The position numbers were made by a program, and so were the translations under genes. The notes below the pieces were generated by a model that was given only the letters and a program-made list of their open reading frames with translations, did not search any database and was not told the origin of the DNA. Below, piece by piece: positions 23,255-36,100 of a stretch of DNA of 64,000 bases. Within the stretch, counting starts at the first letter, position 1. Every line of letters begins with the position of its first letter. This stretch comes from Timema cristinae (lineage: Eukaryota > Arthropoda > Insecta > Phasmatodea > Timematidae), in contig JBCFYV010009977.1 in NCBI GenBank assembly GCA_039000515.1, forward strand, positions 1 to 64,000, written 5' to 3'.

Positions 23255-24678
23255 CCCAGCTAATAAAACTGACGAGCTTTGGTTAGTAAAAAATATCTCG
23301 CCACTAGTATCGCTTGTGTTCTCCAACATCAGAAAGTGACACTGATAGCCTAGAGGTATACAGGCTAAATTAAAATCTTATCTTTCTCTCTTCTCCTTCG
23401 CCATCTACACGAGACTTTGAAGGGTGGGATTAGGCAGCTGTCCTTTCCTCCCACCATTCCTAATAATAGCAAAAGACCTTGAAGTAAAGGATGAGAAAAA
23501 TTCATTGTTCCCTGTGGGTAACTTTCCTTTGGTTCTTTTCAAACCCACTAACATAATTTGTTTAGGCGGGCACGTCTGTCTTGCTTCATGCCCTTTGCTT
23601 TATATAGATTAAATAATAATGTATTGATTTGTATATTTTTGTGTAAAGTTTAGTGATATTTATTTTTAAAATTTATTTTAATAATTCATCTTCATTTTTG
23701 AAAGAAAGGTTTGTACTAAGAATCGAGTACAAAAATGTGCACACCGCGGCTGCTCAATTAGACGGTGTACTGATGGTAACTGTTCCTAAGTGGTTTCCCG
23801 CTATTTTCACGCAAACAAGGGTACTTCTCATAGTTCTATCTTCCACATACCTACATTTATGTGCTATTAAATGCGTAAAGCACTGACTGGCGTGAAGATA
23901 CAATGAAAAAACATCACTAATAGAGCATACTTTAATTACTTGAAAACATATTTTAGACAGTGAAAATACATCATATTCAAATATAACAACAAATGTACAT
24001 TTTTGTATAATTATAATTACATTTAAACTTGAATTAAATTTTTTAAGATAAATACTATTCTTACTATATTGACTTGATAATATAAAATGAGAAGCTCCTT
24101 TAACACACTGGCTCAAAAATGATTAATTATTAAATATATATAGTGTTTAAACCTTTTTTTAGAGGGTGTTGAACTAAAATTTTAGTGTCCTTTAATTAAA
24201 TAAAAGCTAACGGATATGGTTTTGATTTTTTCACTTAACGAGAAAAAAGGGCATTATAAGTTCATAAAAACCATTGAAATAATAGTCATATTTTATAAAT
24301 TAATTATATCTATGATAAAATGCCCTTCTCTCACTACGCGTTTACTTAGAACCAATGGCGCACCTAAGGGGGTGGGGTAAACGGGGCATTTTTTCCCATG
24401 ACCCCTAATAATTTCAATAAAAAATATAAATCATATACTGTATAATTAAAATATAAGACACAGAAGATGAGTCGGATACATAGGCTCCATTTTAAGAATT
24501 GGTTTAAGACTTTATATTCAAAATACACATACACATATTAAAAGTGCCACTTATATTTAAATTTAAAAAAGCACAACCATAATAGCTACCATATATTGTA
24601 TACACGAAAATATGTATAGCTAATAGCCACCATTCTGTTAATTAAGTTCGTTTTAGTATTTAAGGCTCTTAACATAAG
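23255..24678 (+). repeat. Dispersed ~1.4-kb repeat, copy A (empty foldback site)
   Basis: It matches 37,025-39,471 closely from 'actgacgagctttgg' to 'tctcttaacataagg', apart from the foldback element inside the other copy. At 23,355-23,363 it reads 'ggtatacag' where the other copy has the duplicated 'ggcaaacag'. It contains a decayed SINE-like piece near 23,760-23,880 ('tcctaagtggtttcccgc', 'cacgcaaacaagggta'). No domain is recognisable in its open frames. Confidence 0.85.
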
Positions 24679-26725
24679 GGGGCCGCCTCGGTACGTGAAA
24701 TAGTATCAATCGTGTGAGGAGGCCTCGTCTTAAAATGAAAATGCTCTGTGGTGTTTTATTGAACTACAGCGCCTGTCTCTGTCTAACCTTATCCTCTTTA
24801 CACTTTCCCCACCACCGCATATCTACCAGACCATGTCTGGAGAAGAGAAGCAACGGAAAGGAAACCTATCTCAAGGTCAAAAGGAAGAATGCGCGCTGAT
24901 CGCCTCTAAGGCCTAGCCATCAGCCTGTATGTTTAGCTTGTGGTATTTTACTAGCTTGAGATTCTCGTGAAGGGTTCACAAACAAGCACAATCAATTCTT
25001 GATTAGATGGTTTAACTTGTCTTGAAACCGTATAAACCGAACGGGTAGTAGGACGCGATGCTTTAAAAAAAACCAATTGTCTTGAACACACACTTTTATA
25101 CATGTCACTTTATTTAGGGAAAAGTGAATATTAACTATACAATAATTAATCACGTGTACACCAAATTTATATGTTACCTCATTTAGTTGATAACAGTGGC
25201 GTCGGAACCGAGGAGTTAAAGGAGTTCCATCACACGGCCCTATACACCAACCCCTCTTAGATTTATTCTATCGGAGAAAAAGGTTTAGTAAATAATTATA
25301 AATAAGGTATAGTATACATAGATAATCGGTTAATTGGTCATGTGTGACCTATTTTACACTCTTAATTAATTTTAATTTTAGGTGCCTATTCAAGCTATCA
25401 GTAATTTCCTCTGATTATTCTAGCTGACAGGAAAAGAGGAAGGAAAGTTTTTGATTAAATGCACCCGTATTTGTTTAGATAAAGGGCTGTGGATAAACTA
25501 TCTTAGTATATAAACTATAAACTTTCCCACGCAGGAGGACAAAATATTTATTAATATTGGATGCCTTAGCAAGCTATTTTGCGTTCTACTTGGCTTATTT
25601 TAGGGGAGACTTCAATTCAATCTACAATACATACTGGTCATATGGATATATCGAAGTGAGTGCTCAGAGAAATAAGAATATATAGAAAGAGGGCGGGGAT
25701 AGGGGTGTTGGTTGAGGGGGTCGAGTGTGGTTTTTTTAGAGCCCAAAAACAATTATAATGTATTTATTCATCAACAAAGTGGGGGTAGTTAGATATCTTT
25801 ACTTTAGTGTACTATTGTTTAAACAGTAAACAAGATAGAGTTACATTATTTGGCCAATTAAAAATAAAATCGTAACTACAAATAGTTTCTGAAAGCATCC
25901 AATTTACAAAAATATGACAGTGGAAGCACACTTCAAATATCTTCTAGACGGGGGATCCAAAGTACAGAAGTTACCAGTCAATCCAATCTATTACTTATAT
26001 AAGAATCATACTTTGAACAAAATACTTCATGAGGCTATACAGACTTGACAGCGTTAAATCCAGTTGGGTATGTCTCACACTCAGGTATGGATTCAAGGGG
26101 GTGGGGAATAAGGGGCTCTAATGCACCCCCCCCCCCTTTTGAGCTATTTTTCAAAAATTTAATTGACGGATTGAAGGGTGCTGGTCTTCTCTGCAGAAAT
26201 ACATCCAATGTGTTCGAACAAAACATGCTTCCCCTTGTTTAACCTGAACCTAGGTTTTCCCGCACACTCCCCTCCTATCTCACCCCTCCTTCAAGTAATA
26301 AACAACGTGTTATTTACTATTGATTTTATATTCGTATTTTTACTAAAATATAGTCACTTGAATTAGTCTATCTTGAATTAGCTTTATTTTTTATATTAAT
26401 TTAAAAATTATAATCACAAAGGAAACAGTGGCTATAGGTATTGCTTTTGTGGTGTAGCCCCCACCCCCCCCCCCAGACCCCACCTCCCATTGACATAATC
26501 CTGGATCCACCACATCTCTAATTGTATTGAGATATTGGGTTATTTTTAACCATTGCTTTAAGGTGATTTAGCATTGATAAATAATTGCTTTGTATTTAAT
26601 CTTTTATTTATCCTTCATGTTCTTCAGGAGGGGGGGGGGGGGGGACGGAGGCTTGGACCCACTGCACCACCTTGTGTGTACGTCCCTGCTCTATAGGGAA
26701 CTTATTTTTTAAATTTGCTGGAAGA
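24679..26725. other. Unassigned stretch with a SINE end fragment
   Basis: Contains a SINE 3' fragment at 25,029-25,062 ('cgtataaaccgaacgggtag', 'taggacgcgatgct') and G- or C-rich runs (26,090-26,135; 26,460-26,475; 26,628-26,644) of the kind found at the ends of decayed dispersed repeats. The open frame at 24,714-24,899 has no recognisable domain. Confidence 0.5.
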
Positions 26726-26729
26726 GGGT

Positions 26730-27135
26730 CACTCCATCTTTATTTCAGATACAAATAATTTAAAAAAATCCAGGTGTTAACTCCAAATTGATTCTAAAAA
26801 CATCCGATTACCAAAAATGTCCAGGTGAGGATCATTTCAAATGGCATTTAAAGATATACATTTAAATAATTTTTTTGGAGAATACCACTTTAAATAGTTT
26901 CTAGAGGTATCTATTTTTATTTTTCTATTAAAGGCGAGGACCACTCCAAATGGCTTATAGAAACATCTAAATTAAAAAAAAAATTGGAGATGACTTCTCC
27001 AAATAGCATAAAAATAATTTGATTTTCCAAATTTGGGGAGGAGGATATCTACAAATAACTTTTAGGGACATCCAAGTTTCAAACATTTATCGTGAAGAGG
27101 GGTAGAGTAAGGTAGGAGGTGAAGGGGGGAAGGCA
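26730..27135 (+). repeat. Dispersed ~65-bp unit repeat, copy 2
   Basis: Units such as 'ggaccactccaaatggctta' and 'ctttaaatagtttctagagg' recur at 60-70-bp spacing, followed by a G-rich tract and 'cttctcaaaaaactcatttt'. The copy at 55.14-55.88 kb ends in the same way. Confidence 0.7.
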
Positions 27136-27624
27136 ACTTCTCAAAAAACTCATTTTTTGCTTACGGTTCCATCACAAATAACGTTACGCCACCACTGGTA
27201 GCAGCCAATCCTTGCAACTGGTGCAAAATGATGGTGCAGCCCTGAACTTTTTTTTAATTGACCTACTAGTGTCAACCAGAGAAGCTACGGCCTAGAGGTT
27301 TACAAGGGTGAAAGTTGAGAAATGGAATTTTATAGCTAGATTTTCATAAATAAGGCATAGACTAGAATTTTTTTTTATGCAGTAGTGATGAATTTTTATT
27401 TAATTATATAATATATATTTGTTAGAGCTTAAAAAGAATTTAACAAAATTTTACTATAGACAGGGGTGGACTAAGGTGCAGGAGAAACAAGTGGACGCTC
27501 GGGGCGCCAATAGTTACCGTAGGAGGAATTTAGTAGCTTGCCATAATTACGGCAAATGCTGTTTTTATAGTATTTATATATATTTTACTTTCTCTCCATC
27601 TTACAGGTAGAGAAAGTATGGTGA

Positions 27625-28142
27625 TCGTCAAAAAAATCTAACTCGAGATTTTGATTAATCTTAACGTTTCATGACTCCCTGAATCCGAAAAGGTGGTTTT
27701 TGAATTCCGTCTGTCTGTCTGTTTATACCTCCAACTAGAGCCTAAACTATTTTGCCGATTGGGCTTAACTTGGTATTTAGGGTTTTCATAAGGTTTCCCC
27801 GAGGTTTTTTTGGAATTGGACAACCACCCCTAAAATTAAGGGTAGTTTATTGATGGGAAACAAGAGAAAAAGTTGATTTTATCAAAATCGGCTCTAACGA
27901 GTTTAATTAAATTTCATTTATAAACATTAATAAATATTTCAAACAAAATGGTTACTCTCAATATATCGGCAAAATGACTTTAAGGTCTCCGGTCTGATGC
28001 GTAAATTATCATTTTTTATCATATCTCTGAAACTATTTGAGATATGAAATTACTTATCATTACAAATATGTATGTCTATTTATAATACAAATATTTTATT
28101 TGAAACATATTTTTATAAAATCAATAACTTTCAAGCTATACG

Positions 28143-28184
<42 letters not shown>

Positions 28185-29205
28185 ACTTTTCGAACACTAA
28201 AGTTTTGCGACCGTAAAAAATATCTAAACTGAAATGTTGATGGATGTCAACGTCTCATGACTCCCCGAACCCTAAAAAATATTCTTTGCAATGCCGTTTG
28301 TCTGTGTGTCTATTACCACTTAAAATTAAGAGTAGTTTTGTAAAGGACGTAAAGAGAAAAAATAGGTTTTCTCAAAATACACTCTAAACATTTTGATTAA
28401 AATTCGTATCCAAGCATTGATTAAGATTATAAATAAACTGGCTATTTTCATTTTCCAAGGAAAATGACTTTTAGGGTACTTTACAGAAGCATTACTTTCC
28501 GTATCTCCGCAACTATTTGAGATACTAAAAAACTTTATCATTGCAAAATTGTAGTACTATTAGAAACACAAAACTTTTATTTGGCATATTTTTTTTATAA
28601 AACCAACAGTGTCTGAAATATTGGCAAATATATCCTATTAATACAATTTTGTGAGCTTTAGTTGTAAAGATATACTACCTAAGTTTTAACGCAATAATTA
28701 TCCAATGCCATAGAGCAATTAAATATAGGTAAGTCTTTCAAAAAGTGTAAGTTATTTTTCCTTAAATTCCTTAGGAGAAATGATTGTACAGCTATGATCT
28801 ATATCCATTTTAGGCTCAATAGTCAATATTTACATATTTTATTGGCGAAAATTTATAAATGAAGATTTTAATAGCAATGCGATGACCTGAATATGTGCAA
28901 CACCTAATAAAATGTTAAAATTTTAACCGGAAGTCGAAATTTTAATAGGAAGTATAGACCCTTGCTGACCTAATATTAATCTTTTTTATTGGTCCAAACA
29001 TACAAATGAGGACATTAATTCTTTCAAAATAAAATTATAAAATTCAAAACCGTGACTCTAAAAATGTTTTACGTAAGTATAGTGCAATTTATGTTTGGGT
29101 TTTCTAGAGTATATTATTTCGTTTCAAATATATTTCAAGTTTTGAGTAGATATCGCCATTTTTAAACAATAGAGTGAGAAAGTCCATGCGGGGTTCCGTA
29201 CCATT
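27625..29205 (+). repeat. Dispersed repeat with a CTGTCTGTCTG motif, two tandem starts
   Basis: The start 'aaaaatctaactcgagattt' with 'acgtttcatgactccctgaa' and 'ccgtctgtctgtctgt' (27,628-27,725) is repeated in diverged form at 28,210-28,310. The second copy continues for ~1 kb to 'gagaaagtccatgcggggtt' (~29,195). Related pieces lie at 53,930, 57,540 and 61,755-62,645. A (TA)n run sits at 28,146-28,181. I see no coding domain, so I leave the family unnamed. Confidence 0.75.
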
Positions 29206-29689
29206 TATTTAAATATGTTATGTTACTGTATATACAAATACATCATTGGATGTAATTCTTGTATTTTAAATTTTGTTATGGTACAAAATTAATTTTAACA
29301 AATATCAAAACTTTATAGTTCGTTTCATGACTATTCATATAACCATTTTACAGTGTAATGGATGGTATGGTATGGTATTGTTTATGACGTTTTAGCTTTA
29401 TAGTTATTTTTTAAGTGATTATAACTATTATAGGGAAGCTCAAAGCTAAAATAAAAATGTGAACATTTTGAGCAATTAAAAAACTGTTAAGTTACTGCTT
29501 AGGTTTATTTTAGTTATCCAGCTATGGCAATAAGCTTTCTTGTGTTTGGTTGGATGGCGCTGTTAGCTCAACTTCTGAAATACCAACTAGGCTCATTAAT
29601 TATCTTTTGTGGTCTTTTAGTCCCTTTCATATAACCATTAGTTAAGAAATTTAATATAATTAAAACAAGTATCGGTGAGAAAGCGGGTT

Positions 29690-29890
29690 TAGCATTACGC
29701 TTTTTTGGTTTGGTTTGTTGGTGATGAAGAGGTCAGAATTCCAATCCCAGCCGAATGTACTAGGGGTGATTTTTCTAAATTATTTTCTCATCTTCCTCTA
29801 GGAAAATAAAGGTACATTTCATTTTTTAATCCTACCTTACCTTATAAGTGTAATTAAATGTGGATATGCCAAACGAGTAAAAAATAGTGA
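29690..29890 (+). mobile_element. SINE, main family (degenerate)
   Basis: B-box-like 'gaattccaatcccagccgaa', then 'tgtactaggggtgatttttc', and a decayed end 'gccaaacgagtaaaaaatag'. Confidence 0.65.
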
Positions 29891-31930
29891 AAAGATTAAT
29901 CTATAAACTAGGATTTGAACGCTTGGATATTTTTGGATAATTATGGTTACCATTTTTAAATACTTCAACAGCCCTAAATTTTATTATAGTTTCAACAAAC
30001 TAATATTTTAATATTGTAACCCAATTATGAAAGGCTCGCTTTGAGAAGCGTAACGACAATCTTTTTATTACGTTTGAAGCGTGAAATATGGTCAAAATCG
30101 TTTATTTATATTAAATTAAAAAACCCGGACCAAAGGTTGAATGAGAATTAAAAAAATCTACACCATTATTGTGATATTGAGTGCCCCCATGCGTCCTTCT
30201 GTTTGGTCGAGGTTCAAAAATTAATTCAAACGAGTGTGGGTGACACACATAAACAGCCAGACACAATACTTAGCTGTGAGGTTTACTCTTGAATTAAAAT
30301 ATTGTGAATGCAAACTAATTTTATCGAGACAAATATGTTCTAATGTTTAATATTTATATGACTTATGAAATTATTTTTCCACTACGCCTTATTACCCAAA
30401 TAGCCTATACGCATTTTAATAACAGCAATCGAATTGGGATGGGAAAAGTAAAGGTTTTAAGAAAATTCATCCATATTTACGATCCGGGATATTATAAAAT
30501 CATTCAGGAAATAACGCCTAAGTAGGGGCCCCACCCTACACTGAGCCCCGTGTTCTCCGGAACTGACAAGTCAGACTAAGATAAGTCTGATATCTACTCA
30601 GCGTGCCCAGTGATCCAATAATTTTATTTTCAAATGTGACAAAAGTCTAAGGTGGGTGTACTTGAATAAAATTAAAAACACTAACATCTACTACACCAAA
30701 TTTACTATCAAAATCAAAAATTGAAGCAAATACTTTTAAATTATATAATAAACAAATAGTCCATATTAGTTTCATAGAGATTTTTAAATAAAGACTGTTG
30801 GCCTATATATTTATCACAAACTGGAAAAGTAAACATTGATAATTTGTTTCCACTGTTAGAAACTGTGTTTTCACAGCCTTTTAAGTTTTCAAGTACATTT
30901 GTATCTTCCTTTACTAGTTTTTTTTCCCCTCCAAACTAGAATTCGTCATTTACCACATTACCTACATAATAAATGGTAATTTTCTTTCTATCTACCAATT
31001 GTTGGTATTGGTGCTGTTTGGTGTGATGGCTTAATGGTCGGTGGAGGGAGGACAGGAGGTCATTAATGGGTGGCATTGAGAGCATTTCTTCCTCGCCCTT
31101 GCAACTCTCCTTTTGGGACAGGTTTACTTACTATCTTTTAACAATGGTAATGGGTGTCATTTACAACGTTGCCAGTTCCTCTAAGAAAACCTACTCTACA
31201 TGGGCACCTAAGTCTAATAATGAATGATTTCGTGGCGCGAAAAAACTAGTCCAAAATTGAAAGTATGTTTTTCAGCGCTCCTCTGCGGTGAATCGACAGA
31301 ACTACAGTTTTCATTGTTTCAAATTGGACTGAATTTTGCCCTATCCTTCGTTCCCTCTAGTGTTATTACTTTCTCTATGGGCGTGTTGAGAGCCACGGAA
31401 TATACAAACATGTTTGCTTAAATATTTTCTATAGGTACTTTTGTTTTTGTAGCGCATCTTACTAGCCATCCTGACTAAGCATATTTTAATAACGCTAGTA
31501 AGGAATGAGGAACATATAATGTGAAGGAAATGTAACTGCATTTGAGAAAAGGGAATGTGGCAGACCATTAACAGGAAAAATCCACCCTCTGTGCATCCAG
31601 GTTGTAATGATGTTGGTTTGGATCAATCTAAAGCATATAAAAAGTCATGGATGAAGGTAATTTTTCTTTAAAGTAACATATGTAGAGTATCTTTTTATGA
31701 TTCATCCATGAAGAAACACGTGCTTCTCAGAAATAATGTGAAAAGGATTCTACCAGTAAAATATATTTTTTATACCATTCTTCCTGTTAACGGAACAACT
31801 CCGCAGTATTTGGCAAATACGCCAATTCCCTATACCAATAAGAAGCTAGCCTTCACAACACCTGTCACCAGGACTCTTTCTATTAGTTATTACACTGTTG
31901 ACGAAGGGAGAAAGATGCAAGGGGTATGTC
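29891..31930. other. Unassigned stretch with two decayed SINE pieces
   Basis: Minus-strand SINE fragments lie at about 30,378-30,495 ('actacgccttattacccaaa') and 31,449-31,610 ('agcgcatcttactagccatc' to 'aatccaccctctgtgcatcc'). Elsewhere I see nothing I recognise. The open frame at 31,224-31,421 has no known domain. Confidence 0.5.
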
Positions 31931-31939
31931 ATGTATAAA

Positions 31940-32354
31940 CAGTGTGTGCGTATCAGCCAAAAGATCCAAACATCCACACGCACAAATCAGTCAGAGCCCC
32001 ACATTGGCAGTCACAGTCTAACACAGTATAAAATAACTAACATTAATTAATATCACAAGTGTGCATTGGTATAAAGTATTTAATTGGAGTATGCATAAGT
32101 AATTAACAGATGTCATTTAAATAAACAGTGTGTCAATAAACAGCCATCAACAGTTCTCTTTCTTACATTTATTCATTATACCGATTTAATTAGTGCTCGA
32201 CCACGGAGCAATTAACAGCTGGTTAAACGGTATCTATTCCGTACAGTGATGATAGGCGCTCGACCACGGAGCTATAAACAAACTAAACACCGTCACAGCA
32301 TTATTATATCAGGGAATTAATCCGTAGTGTATCAATTGACGCCCAACGCCGGTC
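31940..32354 (+). mobile_element. Possible LTR with primer-binding site
   Basis: A ~400-bp stretch has the order expected of an LTR: TATA-like 'gtataaaataac' at 32,027; AATAAA-like 'caataaac' near 32,135; an end 'gtatca' at 32,334; then, two bases later, 'tgacgcccaacgccggtc' (32,337-32,354). The last resembles the primer-binding site complementary to tRNA-Lys (TGGCGCCCAACG core, two of the first 12 positions differing or shifted). A 15-bp sequence 'gctcgaccacggagc' occurs twice inside (32,193 and 32,257). The left border is a guess, and no gag or pol follows. Confidence 0.35.
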
Positions 32355-32739
32355 GATAAATTCAATAGTGTTGCAAGGTTGAATTCGAGCCGCGTCTGGT
32401 CCGACACCAGCTAACTAGATAATAATAACCTGACGTTTAATCTATGTGCCCACCGATGTAATTCTATAATAGCTATTTGATATTATGTATTTAAAATATT
32501 ACATAACTTGTATTTTCCAGATGTTAATGTGAGTTAGAGAATCACTCAAAGCAGTAGTTATTAAAATATGTAAACAAAAATCCCACATTCCACTATTTAA
32601 AAAGTGATATAAAATAGTGCAATTTGAAATTGTTTAAGTGTTTTATATCAATATTATACTCACACTAAAATCAAACTATTATTTTGTGTGAGTGTAACTG
32701 CAAGCCAAATACTAATTAAGATTCCAAAAAATTGAAAAA

Positions 32740-32820
32740 TGACATCTGAACACGGGAATCGAATCCGGGACCTTTGACTTAGTCCGTCAATGCTCTTACC
32801 ACTGAGCTATCCAGGATTCG
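32740..32820 (-). mobile_element. tRNA-like SINE head, family 2
   Basis: On the minus strand: 'ggatagctcagtggtaagag' (A-box; D-arm GCTC/GAGC pairs), an anticodon-like stem TTGAC/GTCAA around a loop 'ggactaa', then 'ggtcccggattcgattcccg' (B-box). The loop lacks the T before the anticodon and the acceptor stem pairs poorly, so it is not a working tRNA gene. Relatives lie at 39,983 and 57,280. Confidence 0.65.
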
Positions 32821-32824
32821 TCTC

Positions 32825-33306
32825 GTGCCCAGAGTCATTCTTAACTCATATATTAAGGCAAAGCATAATTAATAACTTTGGTTATTTGATTTATACTTAT
32901 TAAGAGTGTTGCAGACAACCAGGCTAGTTAGATATGATCCGTGGGCCGTGAGTTTGGGAACCCCTGCCTACGTATACCACGCGTGGCCAATATTGTGAAC
33001 TCAAAAAGCAACCTTAGAAAAAGAAAAATTTAATTTGAACACCTAGCTTAAGATAGAAAAGATTTTGTATTGATATAGTTGTGATGGTTATATTAATAAA
33101 AATATCTTTGTATTTGAACTAAATGAACGTAAAAATAGTCATTTGTATAACTATTAAATGTGTATTTTCCTTGGCGCCTAACAAACTAATAAAATAAGCA
33201 TCGTTTGGTTTGAATGCAATGTTATTGAATGAGAGGTAAACGACCCCTAGAACCCATTACAGTTAGTTTAGACCTTGAGAAAATTGACCTTGTCAGTTTT
33301 CTAACA
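32825..33306. other. AT-rich flank of the first foldback element
   Basis: No gene or recognised repeat. It ends at the 9-bp target duplication 33,307-33,315. Confidence 0.5.
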
Positions 33307-33315
33307 ACTTTCAAG

Positions 33316-35183
33316 ACCTGACTAACGTTGACCCACCACATTGCATTTTTTTATCTAATAGTTTGTGCTCTATTTGTGCTCATATGTGCTCGCATATATA
33401 TACATTTGTGCTGTGAAACTAGCCCATTTAGAAAATATTTATATGGCGGGCTAACTTGAGCTCAAGATAGCCCACCACGTATTGAAAAACAAAACATAAC
33501 AACAATTTATTTAGGTCACTCCATTGTTCTCCGTTGGTGCTCATATGTGCCCGAAAATAAACATTTGTGCTTCAAAATTAGAAAATCTAGAGAACATTTT
33601 ATGTGGCGGGGTAAATTGAACCTTCCCTATATCATAACCAGTAGAAAATTGAGTTCAAGCTGGCCCACCACATTTAAAAAAACAATGTAACAAAATTCTG
33701 TTTTCACCATTCGTTTTTCTTCGTTTGTGCTCATATGTGCCCGAACATGAACGTTAGTGCTGTTAACCTAGACCTTTTAGATAACATTTAATGAAGGCGA
33801 TCCAACTAGAGCTCAAGCTAGCCTGCCACATATTGAAAAGAAAACATATCAAAATTCTGTTTTTGCCATTATTTTTTGCTTTGTTTGTGCTCTTAGGTGC
33901 CCAAAAATGAACATTAGTGATCCAAAATTAGAAAATCTAGAGAACAATTAATGTGGCGGGCTAACTTGAGTCTTCCCTATACCATAACATGTAGAAAAAT
34001 TGAGTTCAAGCTAGCCCGCCACATTTTTAAATATCAATGTAACAAAATTCTGTTTTCAGCAATCATTTAAGATTTGTTTTGCTCCTATGTGCCCAAATAT
34101 AAATATTTGTGCTCTAAAATTAGGCATGCTATATAACATTTAATGTGTCGGGCTAAGTTGAACCTTCCCTATACCATAACATGTAGACAAATTGTGTTCA
34201 AGCTGGCTCACCACATTTAAAAAAATCAAAATATCAAAATTCTGTTCCCGCTATTCGTTTGTGCTTATATGTGCCCGAAAATGAACATATGTGCTCTAAA
34301 ATTAGGCAATCTAGAAAACAATTAATGTGGTGGGCTAGCTTGAGCTCAAATATGATCGCCTTCATTAAATTATATTTAAAAGGCCTAGTTTAACAGCACA
34401 AAAGTTCATGTTTGGTCACATATGAGCACAAACGAAGCACAAACGAATGGTGAAAACAGAATTTTGTTACATTGATATTTCAAAATGTAGTGGGCTAGCT
34501 TGTAATACATTTTTCTACAGGTTATAGTATAGGCAAGACTCAAGTTAGCCCGCCACATTAATTGTTATTTAGATTTTCTAATTTTAGAGCACAAGTGTTC
34601 ATTTTCGGACACATATGAGCACAAATGAAGCCCAAACTAATGATGAAAACAGAATTTTGATATGTTTTGTTTTCAATATGTGGCGGGCTAGCTTGAGCTC
34701 TAGTTGGATCACCTTCATTAAATGTTATCTAAAAGGTCTAGGTTAACAGCACTAACTTTTATGTTCGGGCACGCACAAACGAAGAACAAACGAATGGCGA
34801 AAACATAATTTTGTTACATTGTTTTTTAAAATGTGGTGGGCCAGCTTGAACTCGATTTTTCTACAGGTTATGATATAGGTAAGGCTCAAGTTAGCCCGCC
34901 ACATTAAATTTTCTCTAGATTTTCTATTTTTAAAGCACAAATGTTCATTTTCGGGCACATATGAGCACAATAGAGATGATATAAATAAATTTTTGTTGTC
35001 TTGTGTTTTTCAATATGTGTCGGGCTAGCTTGAGCCCAAGTTGGCCCACCACATTAAATATTTTCTAAATGGGTCAGTTTCACAGCACAAATGTTCATTT
35101 TCGGGCATATATGAGCACAAATAGAGCACAAACGATTAGACCAAAAAAAATTCAGCAATGTTGTGGGCTAACTTGAGTCACGT
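33316..35183. mobile_element. Foldback element 1 (1,868 bp)
   Basis: A non-coding mobile element made of two inverted arms. The left arm (to about 34,345) has six head-to-tail subrepeats of ~160-190 bp, each with 'gtttgtgctcatatgtgccc' and 'atgtggcgggctaacttgag' in some form. The right arm has five of the same units in reverse orientation. The outer ends are inverted: 'acctgactaacgttgaccca' at the left, and at the right, read inward, 'acgtgactcaagttagccca'. The element is flanked by a perfect 9-bp duplication 'actttcaag' (33,307-33,315 and 35,184-35,192). A 9-bp duplication and long, internally repetitive inverted arms are features of Foldback/MULE-type elements; membership in that group is inference. 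No transposase is encoded, so it depends on an enzyme made elsewhere. Confidence 0.93.
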
Positions 35184-35192
35184 ACTTTCAAG

Positions 35193-35887
35193 CCCCCTAA
35201 TTCTTAATCACCCCCACTTACAAGAGAAGTATTTGTCTCTTCTTTTAGACAAAGAGTACCATAACTGTCCGTAAGGATGCGCCCCTAGCATACTAGTGCT
35301 TTCTCACGGCGAGATATGTAATTAGTGAAATAATTTGGATGAGCCGCGTAGAACTTTCCCTATTCTTCGATACTGAAGTTTAAACTGTCTGTTATACAGA
35401 ATAATTCACTATTTAGAGGTGTCCGTTAAAGGAGATTTCACTTTACTAGTTGGTTGCATTAGAGTGATAACTAAGGATATCTCCTATTTTATCTGTTTTA
35501 GATGTCTATAATAGATGCTGCGCTCTGGTAATGATATTCTTCTAGAATTAACTTTCAAACAGAGTTATTATGTGCAAATCATCTTTCATGCTACCCGCTC
35601 AAAAATTAATAAAAACAATCTTTGAATTATTTTGCAATATCACTTATGTATGAACGGTATGAATTGATACTATGTTTACCCTAAAATAATATAGTAGAGT
35701 CCTTCAATATGCACTCCTTATATATTATTAGGGTTCTGTACCAGATTGGTGTTGGGTGAGCTCACCCCGTGTTCTATGCGTTTTGAATTAGATGTTATGG
35801 AATGACAAGCCTTCATGATAGTAATTCCCTGTGCAGCCTTCGGCCGGTTCATTTTAAGCTCAGCCAGCTTTTTCAACGGGGACGCGG
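35193..35887. other. Unassigned stretch between foldback 1 and the GGCCTAAA array
   Basis: AT-rich, with no recognisable gene. The 69-codon minus-strand open frame at 35,718-35,927 runs into the array and has no known domain. Confidence 0.5.
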
Positions 35888-36100
35888 CAGTTGGCCTAAA
35901 AGGCATTTGGCCTAAAAATGAAACCAAAAGTCATTTGGCCTAAAAGGCGTTTGGCCTAAAGGCGTTTGGCCTAAAGGCATTTGGCCTAAAAGGCATTTGG
36001 CCTAAAAGGCGTTTGGCCTAAAGGCATTTGGCCTAATGGCAGTTGGCCTAAAAGGCATTTGGCCTAAAAGGCAGTTGGCCTAAAGTCATTTGGCCTAAAA
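35888..36100 (+). repeat. TTGGCCTAAAAGGCAT minisatellite, array 1
   Basis: About 13 copies of a 14-16-bp unit 'tttggcctaaaaggca' with variants GGCGT, GGCAG and AGTCA. The motif TTGGCCTAAAAGGCCAA is nearly self-complementary. A second array lies at 44,446-44,676. Confidence 0.96.

Noticed and set aside
23032..23329. Open frames with YIYIYI and THTHTH or VCVCVC runs on both strands
   Set aside because: They are translations of the (TA)n-(CA)n microsatellite.
32746..32817. Functional tRNA gene on the minus strand
   Set aside because: D- and anticodon stems pair, but the loop has no T at the position before the anticodon, and the acceptor stem fails. Related copies at 57.3 kb suggest a dispersed SINE family.
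33316..35183. CRISPR-like or satellite array
   Set aside because: Orientation flips at the centre, and 9-bp duplications flank the whole, which fits a foldback element rather than a satellite.
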